From Metabacillus litoralis (GTDB lineage Bacteria; Bacillota; Bacilli; Bacillales; Bacillaceae), in assembly GCF_020524045.1 (NCBI RefSeq), contig NZ_JAIVKL010000017.1:40379-104378 (forward strand): 64,000 bases of DNA. The letters are read 5' to 3'. The position numbers were made by a program, and so were the translations under genes. This document shows, in pieces, positions 16,565-24,127 of this stretch (positions are counted from its first letter, which is position 1; every line of letters begins with the position of its first letter). The notes beneath the pieces were generated by a model. It was not told where the DNA came from and did no database searches. It saw only the letters and a program-made list of their open reading frames with translations.

Positions 16565-17707
16565 TTAACGAATTTTAAACTCTTCCAAGAGTAAATTGGG
16601 AATTTCATTCATCTTTGAAAAATCCACATCGCTTCCAACTAATGCAGTATCAACATTAGGATTATTTGTTAATATATCAAATGATTTTCTACTTGCATCG
16701 ATTAATCCATTATGTTTCAATATATCATCATTAACCTCTTTGTTAATAAATACATCTTCGGAATAGTTAAATATAATAAAATTTATTGCAGCTAATTTAT
16801 CTTTATCAGACAATTTTCTAAATTGCTTATAAAATGCTCTGTATCTCTTGCTATCTCTTGAATCAATAAAAATCATAATAACACTTGAAGACTCTAGTGG
16901 AAACACACATATATGAATAGATTTAATTCTATAATCGGGAGAATCATTATATATATTATTAATAATACCCCCTTCAATGTCTGTCAGTAATGCAACATTA
17001 CTTTGAAAAGCCATTGGAACAACATAATCTAGTTTTTGATGATAAATTAAGTAATACTCATTATTCCACCCTTTTTTATCTATCTTCTTTGCCCTATTAA
17101 AATCTTCAATATATTCCTTTAAATCTAAATCATTTATTTTCTGTTTTTCTTTATAAACTTCATATGGGAGCACAAAATTTTCGTACATGTTATCATATAA
17201 TGCAATTTCAAACTTTCTCTTACTTATGCTTTTTAAATAACTTTTCATAGCAATCTGAGAAATCATTTTTGCTGTCGGTACATCTTTATAATTATCTGAA
17301 TTCTCATAATCACTAAAGATTTTACTATCACATTCTCGACAAATTAATTGAAAAGTTCCCGACTGGTTTACACCATTATCATCATCTAATAATGGTAAAC
17401 TCACTAATTTATTATTATTATATACGTCTCCCTCTACAGCAATGTTTCTCAGAAAATAAGCAGGTATAGAATGTGAATTACAAAAGCTACTACATATTTC
17501 ACCACAATAAAAACACTTCTCTTCTTTCGCTTTCTTTCTACTTTGACTTAGTAATCTTCCTAATTGCTTTCTGTACTCAACTTTATTTTCTTTCATGGCA
17601 TTCAATACTAATTCTGAATCGGTACCTAAACTTAACATCTGAATAAAATCGTCAACATTATTTAACACAAGTTCCAACCCCATTAGATTAATTTTGGATT
17701 TATACAT
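16565..17707 (-). CDS. HNH-like zinc-binding protein, 380 aa
   Basis: The N-terminal third has a zinc-knuckle pattern: Cys65 and Cys68 (CFYCGE), Cys72 and Cys76, the segment NSHSIPAYFLR with His79, then Cys123 and Cys126 (LICRECDSKIFSDYE). This C-X2-C ... SHSIP ... C-X2-C-D arrangement resembles HNH-type nucleases, where the SHS histidine could be catalytic. The remaining 250 residues have no family I recognise; the middle contains a strand-rich region (IKSIHICVFPLESSSVIMIFI). Nuclease activity is inference. There is no signal peptide. The unit lies between repeats G and H, so it may be a defence gene carried as a cassette. The start ATG at 17707 has only a weak ribosome site. Confidence 0.65.
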   Translation of the reverse strand: MYKSKINLMGLELVLNNVDDFIQMLSLGTDSELVLNAMKENKVEYRKQLGRLLSQSRKKAKEEKCFYCGEICSSFCNSHSIPAYFLRNIAVEGDVYNNNKLVSLPLLDDDNGVNQSGTFQLICRECDSKIFSDYENSDNYKDVPTAKMISQIAMKSYLKSISKRKFEIALYDNMYENFVLPYEVYKEKQKINDLDLKEYIEDFNRAKKIDKKGWNNEYYLIYHQKLDYVVPMAFQSNVALLTDIEGGIINNIYNDSPDYRIKSIHICVFPLESSSVIMIFIDSRDSKRYRAFYKQFRKLSDKDKLAAINFIIFNYSEDVFINKEVNDDILKHNGLIDASRKSFDILTNNPNVDTALVGSDVDFSKMNEIPNLLLEEFKIR

Positions 17708-17852
17708 ATTGATTAATTAAACAACTTCAACTTACTATGAATATTGAAAGGAATAAATCATATTGAAGGTTATATCCAATTGTGTCGTTCACTTGTACAA
17801 CCCCCTTTTATTCAAAAATTACGAATACAGTAAAAAAAGTTTCACTAAATAT

Positions 17853-17958
17853 CGTTCCTGCACAAAACTGCACCATTAACACAATAGGAGCTGCCGCATC
17901 GACAACTCTCCTTGTTCCACTCTTGCACCCGTTACTTTAAGTACAGTTATTCACAAAC
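17853..17958. repeat. Cassette-separating repeat H (long form)
   Basis: Left core GTTCCTGCACAAAACTGCACC, a middle hairpin including GGAG and CTCC, and right core TTGCACCCGTTACTTTAAGT ending TTCACAAAC. It ends one base before the 3' end of the next gene. Confidence 0.85.
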
Positions 17959-17959
17959 T

Positions 17960-18640
17960 TTATTTGTATGGCTGAAATTTAATTGATTTGGCTTGATACA
18001 TTTTGTCACAATATTCATAAACAATGACAATTTCTCCAATAGAACTTGCAGGAGATATTTGTCCACTGACTCTGACAATCAGATGGTTATCTTTTACTTC
18101 GTAATCAGTAATACTCCCGAAGGCTATATCCTCAAAAATGTTTGCAGGTTTTATTTCTAATGGGGTTATATCAACTATATATTTTTTGTCACCTACGCTG
18201 ACCTCGGCTTTTTTCGTAGTTAGTTTTGTATTTGCATTTTTATAGATAATTGCTAAAGGGTTATCAACAAGTACATCAGTTAATCCGTTTGTATATCGAT
18301 AGACATAAACTTCTTCATCTCGTACACCAGAACCATATCCTTTCGTTAAGGTTATGATTAGTTCCTTTTTTCCGTCTTGGTTTATGTCTTCATAAAAGAG
18401 TTCAGGAGCATAAGTAGGATTTGTAACATTCATCCAAAATGGTCTTGAATAAACCTCACCCTTAAAATTCATTTTAAAATCGTGGTAAAAACCGTTTGAT
18501 TTTTTAGCGTATAGGGTGATGTTTTGTTCGCTTAGTTTTGAAACAATTTCATATTGATTACTTTTTGCCACTGCACTGGTAGGAACAAGAAGGCAAATTA
18601 TCGTTAGTAGTAAGACAATGGAATTTTTCATTGGAAACAC
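17960..18640 (-). CDS. Secreted protein with calcium-binding-like repeat, 226 aa
   Basis: A Sec signal peptide is clear (SIVLLLTIICLLVPTSAVAKS, cleavage probably after AVA). The mature protein contains FYEDINQDGKKELIITL near residue 85, the D-x-N-x-D-G-x-x-E loop seen in FG-GAP/VCBS-like and other calcium-binding repeats of secreted proteins. The remainder is strand-rich and ends IVIVYEYCDKMYQAKSIKF. No enzyme family is recognised. It lies between repeats H and I as the last coding unit of the array. The ATG at 18640 is preceded by GAGGTGTTTCC, a good site. Confidence 0.78.
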   Translation of the reverse strand: MFPMKNSIVLLLTIICLLVPTSAVAKSNQYEIVSKLSEQNITLYAKKSNGFYHDFKMNFKGEVYSRPFWMNVTNPTYAPELFYEDINQDGKKELIITLTKGYGSGVRDEEVYVYRYTNGLTDVLVDNPLAIIYKNANTKLTTKKAEVSVGDKKYIVDITPLEIKPANIFEDIAFGSITDYEVKDNHLIVRVSGQISPASSIGEIVIVYEYCDKMYQAKSIKFQPYK

Positions 18641-18668
18641 CTCATTTTAGTATTCCCTAATGTGTATT

Positions 18669-18713
18669 CTTATTCCACTAACCTGCACCGTTAGTTTAAG
18701 TGTTTCTTCACAA
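18669..18713. repeat. Cassette-separating repeat I (short form, right end of array)
   Basis: TTATTCCACTAACCTGCACC runs directly into GTTAGTTTAAGTG ... TTCACAAG, so left and right cores are merged. It marks the right limit of the array; no further copy was seen to the right. Confidence 0.75.
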
Positions 18714-18903
18714 GCCCTTCGATACTTTTAATATCATTTTAACATAAATAACCAAATGACTTTTCAATCACAAGATATCTCATATACTAAATCACACCAG
18801 AAATCACATACACTCCAATATTTATTTCTGCCCTGAGAATTATCCTGTGATTTAATATGTGAATTCTGAGTAAAGGGGTAAATAATCATTGATATAAAAG
18901 CAA

Positions 18904-18944
18904 AAAGCGCACGGTGAATTCTATTATGAAATACCGTGCGCTTT
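18904..18944. terminator. Strong isolated hairpin
   Basis: AAAGCGCACGGT and ACCGTGCGCTTT are a 12-bp perfect inverted repeat. No gene is directly attached. The surrounding 18714-19118 has no recognisable coding sequence. Confidence 0.7.
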
Positions 18945-19118
18945 GCCTTGATATTTAGTTGTTTGCACCTCTGAAGTAAACCCGTTAATTAATATTTGGC
19001 AGTTTTTATACATCAAGTGTATTGAAGTAAATATATGAATATACATTTATTGTGTATATTTGGTATCATAGAACTAGATGGAATGTAATTCCAATTGACT
19101 ATTATATTGTATTATTGG

Positions 19119-19599
19119 AACGAATTGTTACCAAGTATTAACACTGCTACTGGTTATAAAACTGCAAAACCTGGTATTAACTAATGGAGTAACGTTATTA
19201 AGCCTAAGAAATTTGCTGAAAAGCTATCCAAGGTAAATCAGTCAAATGGTGGTGGTTACATCGATGATTAAACTCTTCAAGAGTATTAACGACCAATTCC
19301 CCAAGAAGAACCGCCTTTCTGGTTATCATATTGAATCATTATCAATTGAGGCTTTCAAAATTAATCAAACATTTTCTAAGACAGTTAAAGATACACTCCA
19401 GAAATTTTGTCAGCATTCCAGGGCGGTAGTTTTAAGTCTAATTAAGGATAGTACCGGTCAATCTTTACATGTAGATGATTACTTAAGTGGAAAAGATAGT
19501 GGTAATAGAAAAAGAATAAGTAATAATTTTCGAATTCTAGCAAAGAAAATTAATAATGCTAGTTCAATTGATGATTGGAAGGATATAATTGGTAAATAA
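19119..19599 (+). pseudogene. Remnant of a CBASS-like nucleotidyltransferase (C-terminal part)
   Basis: Read across three frames, the sequence gives ELLPSINTATGYKTAKPGIN, a stop, WSNVIKPKKFAEKLSKVN with NGGGYI, a frameshift near 19263, then MIKLFKSINDQFPKKNRLSG and ending LHVDDYLSGKDS plus a short tail. The order P-A/S-x-x-T, hP-x-x-F, N-x-x-x-GG, then LKxxN and RLSGYHIESL matches the C-terminal half of DNA-polymerase-beta-like nucleotidyltransferases found in CBASS-like systems. The catalytic GS...DxD part is missing. An ORF from 19246 (117 aa) remains open but lacks the active site. This is a decayed defence gene. Confidence 0.6.
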
Positions 19600-19733
19600 A
19601 AAATTTTTGTTTGAATATTTAATGTTCTTCTTTATTATTTTATATGATTTTAATCCTTGAGAGCTTTAAAAACAATTAGTTTTTCACAGCTTTATTGCGT
19701 AACTGTAAATTTGTAGTAGGAGGATTGACAATT

Positions 19734-21560
19734 TTGAGTGAAATTGGAGCACGGTCGAGAAATATACAAGAAACGTTTGGAAATGCTAAATATGGAATTG
19801 ATTATTATCAAAGGGAATACAGATGGGAAACGAAAAATATCCGTGAATTACTTGAAGATTTATCTAATAAGTTCCTTAATAATTTTGACCCACAACATGA
19901 GCCAAGGGAAGTAGAAAATTATGATAATTACTTTTTAGGTTCGATTGTAATGAGTAAAAAGGAAGGAGAAAAATATATAATCGATGGGCAGCAGAGGCTA
20001 ACATCTATTTCATTGATTCTTATTTTTCTACACAACTTACAGAAGCACTCTACTACTAGAAAGGTAAATGTCAGTGAGTTAATCTTCTCAGAAAAATTTG
20101 GAGTAAAATCCTTTAACATCAATGTTGAAGAACGCGTTTCTTGTATGGAAGCTTTGTTCAATGAACAACATTTTGATTTTGAGGATAATCCTTCAGAGTC
20201 AGTTCGTACAATTGGAGCTCGTTTTGAAGATATAAAGCTTTACTTCCCAGATGAATTACAAGGGGACGTACTTCCGTTTTTCATTGATTGGTTACTTCAT
20301 AAGGTCATGTTAGTTCATATTGAAGCTGATAATGATGAGGATGCCTATACTATCTTTGAAACCATGAATGATAGAGGATTAAGTCTTAACCCAACAGATA
20401 TGCTAAAAGGCTATTTATTGGCTAACATTAAGGATGAACGCGCAAAAGAGAGAGCAAATGCTTTATGGAAAAAACGAATATTAGAACTAATTGAAAAAGG
20501 CAAAGATGAAGAAGTAGATTTCTTTAAACATTGGTTCCGGGCAAAGTACGCACAAAGCATTAGAGAAAGAGGTAAAAATAAAGAAAACAAAGACTTTGAG
20601 AAGGTTGCGACAGCTTATCATAAGTGGGTAAGGGATAAAAAGGACAAGTTATCATTGAATTCAAGTCAGGAATACGAAGAATTTATTACTAAACAATTTG
20701 ATTTTTATTCCAAACAATATCTGTATATTTTAAACGCAGCAGTGACATATACTAATGGTTTAGAGTATGTGTATTACAATAACCATAATAACTTTACACA
20801 TCAATATCACTTACTTCTCTCACCTTTAAAAGTAACTGACAATCAGGATATTGTGAAACGTAAAATTAATCTTGTTGCCTATTTCATTGATTTTTTAATT
20901 GTTAATCGTTTTATTGGCTTTTCTACTTTGAGCTATTCTGCACTAGCATACACAATGTATAACTTAACAAAAGATATTCGTGATAAGGATTTGGATGAGC
21001 TAAAGACTATACTAAAGGAAAAGGCAAATGAAATAAACAATATAAGTAGTTTAAGCTATTTTTATCTTCATCAGCAAAATAAAAGATATGTGCATTATCT
21101 ACTCGCCCGCCTTACTAATCATATTGAATTAGAAAGCGGGATAGATACTAAGTTCGAAACCTATGTTACTAAAGATTCAAAAAACCCTTTCCAAGTTGAA
21201 CATATTTGGGCAAATAAGTATTCACGTTACTCCAATGAATTTAATAGTGAAGCAGATTTTCAAGAGCATCGAAATTATGTTGGGGGGTTACTTTTACTTC
21301 CAAGGAGTATTAATCAAAGTTACGGGGACAAGGAATATTCAATAAAAGTCCAGCAATACTTTGGTCAAAACTTATTAGCGAAGTCACTCCATAAGAATTG
21401 CTACAATAGTAATCCTGGATTTTCTAGATACATAAATAATAACAACTTACCATTCAAACCATATAATACTTTTGGTAAGGATGATTTAAATGAAAGACAG
21501 TATTTGTACGAAGAAATTGCTGAACAAATATGGAATGTAGATAAAATTGATAGTTTCTAA
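19734..21560 (+). CDS. DUF262/DUF1524 (GmrSD-type) protein
   Basis: This 608-aa protein has the two-part structure of the GmrSD type IV restriction family. The N-terminal DUF262 domain has YQREYRWE near residue 24 and the DGQQRLTS motif near 84, a ParB-like nucleotide-binding pocket. The C-terminal DUF1524 domain has the His-Me/HNH-like motif QVEHIWANKYSRY near 487, followed by HRNYVGGLLLLPRSINQS. Family members cut modified phage DNA in an NTP-dependent way, so phage defence is likely. The TTG at 19734 is the best start, because GTAGGAGG lies 8 bases upstream; an ATG 39 bases earlier has none. It is a single-gene unit with a hairpin after the stop. No damage is seen. Confidence 0.9.
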   Translation: MSEIGARSRNIQETFGNAKYGIDYYQREYRWETKNIRELLEDLSNKFLNNFDPQHEPREVENYDNYFLGSIVMSKKEGEKYIIDGQQRLTSISLILIFLHNLQKHSTTRKVNVSELIFSEKFGVKSFNINVEERVSCMEALFNEQHFDFEDNPSESVRTIGARFEDIKLYFPDELQGDVLPFFIDWLLHKVMLVHIEADNDEDAYTIFETMNDRGLSLNPTDMLKGYLLANIKDERAKERANALWKKRILELIEKGKDEEVDFFKHWFRAKYAQSIRERGKNKENKDFEKVATAYHKWVRDKKDKLSLNSSQEYEEFITKQFDFYSKQYLYILNAAVTYTNGLEYVYYNNHNNFTHQYHLLLSPLKVTDNQDIVKRKINLVAYFIDFLIVNRFIGFSTLSYSALAYTMYNLTKDIRDKDLDELKTILKEKANEINNISSLSYFYLHQQNKRYVHYLLARLTNHIELESGIDTKFETYVTKDSKNPFQVEHIWANKYSRYSNEFNSEADFQEHRNYVGGLLLLPRSINQSYGDKEYSIKVQQYFGQNLLAKSLHKNCYNSNPGFSRYINNNNLPFKPYNTFGKDDLNERQYLYEEIAEQIWNVDKIDSF

Positions 21561-21582
21561 TTTTATGAAGAAACTCAAATAT

Positions 21583-21606
21583 GACCCTCCTTGCAATTTG
21601 GAGGGT
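21583..21606 (+). terminator. Terminator of the GmrSD-type gene
   Basis: ACCCTCC and GGAGGGT arms surround a 9-base loop, 22 bases after the stop. Confidence 0.7.
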
Positions 21607-21689
21607 ATATAAAAAGTAAACGGAAAAGGACCATTTTTGCTAATTCCCCCATTAACGTCAACGTCACAAGCCTTTAGCATCTGCTAAAT

Positions 21690-22012
21690 ACATTGACTTT
21701 GTTGCAAATTGAATAGAGGTTCTGCATTAGGTGATATCCATAACCTCTATTTGAAGACCTTTGAATATCCTTATCAATAATTCCACTTGGTTTTAAATTT
21801 AACTCCTTAGCGATTAGCTTAATAATTCAACCTTTGGGTTTATCACTATCTTTATGTAACACGCAACATCAGTATAATAACAAGTGGTTATCACTATTTT
21901 TTAGTTACATTGTAGTATTTTGCGGCTCCAACCACTTGGTTTATTGCCTCTACACCAACCTTCCTGTCTTCTCCATATCGTTGGCTTGAACCACTGCTTT
22001 CTCAAAGGTTTA
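21690..22012 (-). pseudogene. Remnant of an Mrr-like restriction endonuclease
   Basis: On the minus strand one frame reads QRYGEDRKVGVEAINQVVG followed by AAKYYNVTKK and a stop. A shifted frame continues KIVITTCYYTDVA then NPKVELLS. This matches the Mrr catalytic pattern, in which a Q-x-K-type strand is followed by V-x-x-V-x-x-V-x-GA-K, VIT, YT-x-x-A and a final VxL strand. Further downstream LIAKELNLKPSGIIDKDIQ reads in another frame. At least two frameshifts are present and the N terminus is lost. It extends the record of decayed defence genes between the island and the fructan locus. Confidence 0.5.
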
Positions 22013-22124
22013 TTTCAATAATTAAAAAATGGTTATATGCCACAAAATCGGTTGGTAAATGATAAAATATAATAACTGTAATGCAAGTACAATATTACTT
22101 TCATTTATTTAATGTAAAATAGGT

Positions 22125-22205
22125 AAACACCACTACATCTGTTTTCGAAAAAGTGTCTGTGACCTACTGTCAAGTCACGTCGAATGCGTAGCACAACTCA
22201 TTTTA
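22125..22205. repeat. Dispersed repeat family 2, copy 2
   Basis: It begins AAACACCACTACATC, identical over 15 bases to the copy at 43842, and continues GTCTGTGACCTACTGTCAAG and GAATGCGTAGC. The DNA between 22206 and 22737 shows no coding sequence. Confidence 0.6.
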
Positions 22206-22737
22206 AAATTAAGCAACTAACCCCAACAGGGGGGAGTTGCCTATTCATCTTTCTTGAAGAGGATTAACAAAATTATAGGAAATATAGATGTCACGACTAT
22301 GTTTACAAATAGCTGTGTTTTTGTGAAATGACTGGTATTGAAGTGTTGATACATATTGGTGATTGTTTATGACTGTTGTTTGAAAAAATTTTAAATTTTC
22401 TAAATAAAATCTTTTTACTTTTTATGATTATTTTACTTGTATAGCAATTTGACAAAATAATATAAATAAGAAATCCTGATACGTTAAAAGTTCATATTCA
22501 TTTAGAAATTTATCAGTGATAAAGTAATTTTTTAGTTTAAAGGTAAATGCTGATGAGTGAAAACTCTTGATTTTTATGGTTGTAAGAGCATGTGAAAAGC
22601 GAAATGATGGAGTTCATATAAAGAGATAAATTTATATATATAATGAAAGAAACGAGTGTTTTTTTTTAGTGAAATTTTCTTAATTATTATATAAATTTTA
22701 AAGTTATTGGTATATTAAATGACAAATAATGGGTTTG

Positions 22738-22766
22738 TTGACAAAAGTTAACTAAGGTAATATAAT
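22738..22766 (+). promoter_or_regulatory. Sigma-A promoter of the sugar ABC operon
   Basis: TTGACA at 22738-22743 and TATAAT at 22761-22766 with a 17-bp spacer, a perfect consensus match. The 5' leader to the first gene is about 285 bases. Confidence 0.85.
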
Positions 22767-22863
22767 CAAAATCAATCAAAGCTAGTCATAAACAGTCACT
22801 AATGATCACATAATGGTTCAGCTATGAGCAGATAGTTTGTGAGAAAATTTTATATTTAAGAAA

Positions 22864-22877
22864 TGATAGCGTTACCA
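22864..22877 (+). promoter_or_regulatory. Candidate CcpA (cre) site
   Basis: TGATAGCGTTACCA matches TGWNANCGNTNWCA at all but one position. It lies about 98 bases after the -10 box, where bound CcpA could block elongation. A weaker match, TGAAAGCGTTTAAT, is at 22936-22949. Confidence 0.55.
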
Positions 22878-22981
22878 AAAGAGATTAGGAGAAGATTCTT
22901 GTTTTCATAGGTATGCCTATCATTAAGGGAGGTGATGAAAGCGTTTAATTAGCAACGTTGACAGATCGATACACCTCATAC

Positions 22982-22996
22982 GTAATCGTTTACCTA
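22982..22996 (+). promoter_or_regulatory. LacI-type operator 1 before the sugar ABC operon
   Basis: GTAATCGTTTACCTA is one of two related sites in the leader and shares GTAATCGTTTAC with the site at 23012. Confidence 0.7.
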
Positions 22997-23011
22997 GAAG
23001 ATCATTATGAC

Positions 23012-23026
23012 GTAATCGTTTACGTA
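23012..23026 (+). promoter_or_regulatory. LacI-type operator 2 before the sugar ABC operon
   Basis: GTAATCGTTTACGTA is the exact reverse complement of the site at 36170-36184 before the second importer operon, so one regulator probably controls both. Confidence 0.75.
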
Positions 23027-23056
23027 AAAAATTCAAATTAAACAAGGGGGATCATT

Positions 23057-24049
23057 ATGAAAATGAATCTAAAGAAAATGATGTTGTTGGTATTAATGTT
23101 AGTACTTGCTTTAATGACGGCATGTAGTGGAGCGAGTGAATCGACAAGTGAAGGTAGTTCAAACAGTGGCTCAAGTGATAGCGGTGATTCAAAAGATGAA
23201 AAGCTTACGATTGCTTTATCCGTTGGAACATTAGCAAACCCTTTCTTCGTTGCAATGGGTAAAGGTGCAGAAGAAGCTGGAAAAGAGTTAGGAGCAGAAG
23301 TACTTGTTGAAAGTGCAGAATATGACTTAGCAAAACAAACATCGCAGATCGAAATCTTTATTACGAAAAAGGTAGATGTTATTTTACTTAATGCTGTTGA
23401 TACTGAAGGAATTGCTGCAGCAGTTCAGCAGGCAAAAGACGCAGGAATTCCTGTTATTGCAGTCGATGTTAATGCTGAAGGTGGAGTAGATGCAACGGTT
23501 ACTTCAGATAACTACCAAGCTGGTCAATTAGCTGGAGAGTATGTAATCGAACAATTGGGTGGAAAAGGAAATATTGCCATTATTGATGGACCTCCTGTTT
23601 CTGCTGTAGCAGACCGTATTCAAGGATTTGAAGATGCGATTAAAAAATCAGATATTAAGGTCGTAGCGAAACAAAATGGTGAAGGAAGCCGTGAAAAAGC
23701 ATTAACTGTGATGGAAAGCATTTTACAAGCAAACCCATCTGGTTCAATCGATGCAGTATTTGCAATCAATGACCCAGAAGCAATTGGTGTAGAAATTGCC
23801 CAAGAACAAGCGGGACGTAAGGACGAGTTCTTTATTGTAGGAGTAGATGGTGCCCCTGAAGCAACAGAGGCAATGTCTAAAGAAGGAAGTTCCATTCATG
23901 CAACTTCAGCACAATCACCTAGTGATATGGTGAAAAAAGCTGTAGAAATTGGATTGAAAGTTAAAGACGGAGAAGAAGTAGAAGAGTTAATCAAAGTTCC
24001 AGTTGAATTAGTCACTCAAGAGACTTTAGATTCTTACAAAGGGTGGTAA
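23057..24049 (+). CDS. Sugar ABC transporter substrate-binding lipoprotein (RbsB/FrcB type)
   Basis: This 330-aa protein is a periplasmic-binding-protein 1 type receptor of the ribose/fructose class. A lipoprotein signal (LVLALMTACSG, lipobox Cys23) is followed by a Ser/Gly linker and the fold start LTIALSVGTLANPFF. Typical segments are IEIFITKKVDVILLN, PVIAVDVNAEGG, TSDNYQAGQ and FIVGVDGAPEA. It would capture a monosaccharide at the outer membrane face. Fructose is the best guess from the fructanase and fructokinase nearby, but ribose-like ligands cannot be excluded. It is the first gene of a SBP-ATPase-permease-fructanase operon. The start has AAGGGGG 6 bases upstream. A strong hairpin downstream can allow higher SBP expression. 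Confidence 0.9.
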   Translation: MKMNLKKMMLLVLMLVLALMTACSGASESTSEGSSNSGSSDSGDSKDEKLTIALSVGTLANPFFVAMGKGAEEAGKELGAEVLVESAEYDLAKQTSQIEIFITKKVDVILLNAVDTEGIAAAVQQAKDAGIPVIAVDVNAEGGVDATVTSDNYQAGQLAGEYVIEQLGGKGNIAIIDGPPVSAVADRIQGFEDAIKKSDIKVVAKQNGEGSREKALTVMESILQANPSGSIDAVFAINDPEAIGVEIAQEQAGRKDEFFIVGVDGAPEATEAMSKEGSSIHATSAQSPSDMVKKAVEIGLKVKDGEEVEELIKVPVELVTQETLDSYKGW

Positions 24050-24062
24050 TCTCTAAAATGAT

Positions 24063-24100
24063 TAGGCTGATAAGGATGGTATTTCCTTCATCAGCCTTCT
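24063..24100 (+). terminator. Intra-operon hairpin after the SBP gene
   Basis: AGGCTGATAAGGA and TCCTTCATCAGCCT form a long stem with a short loop, followed by TCTTC rather than a T run. It probably attenuates transcription or protects the upstream mRNA. Confidence 0.65.
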
Positions 24101-24127
24101 TCAAATAAAGAAGGGATGATAAAAGGT

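Noticed and set aside
12615..18713. Canonical class integron with attC sites
   Set aside because: The cores read GTTAGTT and CACCCGTTA, not GTTRRRY, and there is no integron integrase in the window. I therefore call it integron-like only.
22937..22954. Mini leader peptide ATG AAA GCG TTT AAT TAG before the sugar operon
   Set aside because: The ribosome site GGGAGG is only 2 bases from the ATG and the codons show no regulatory bias. The same bases better fit a weak cre site.
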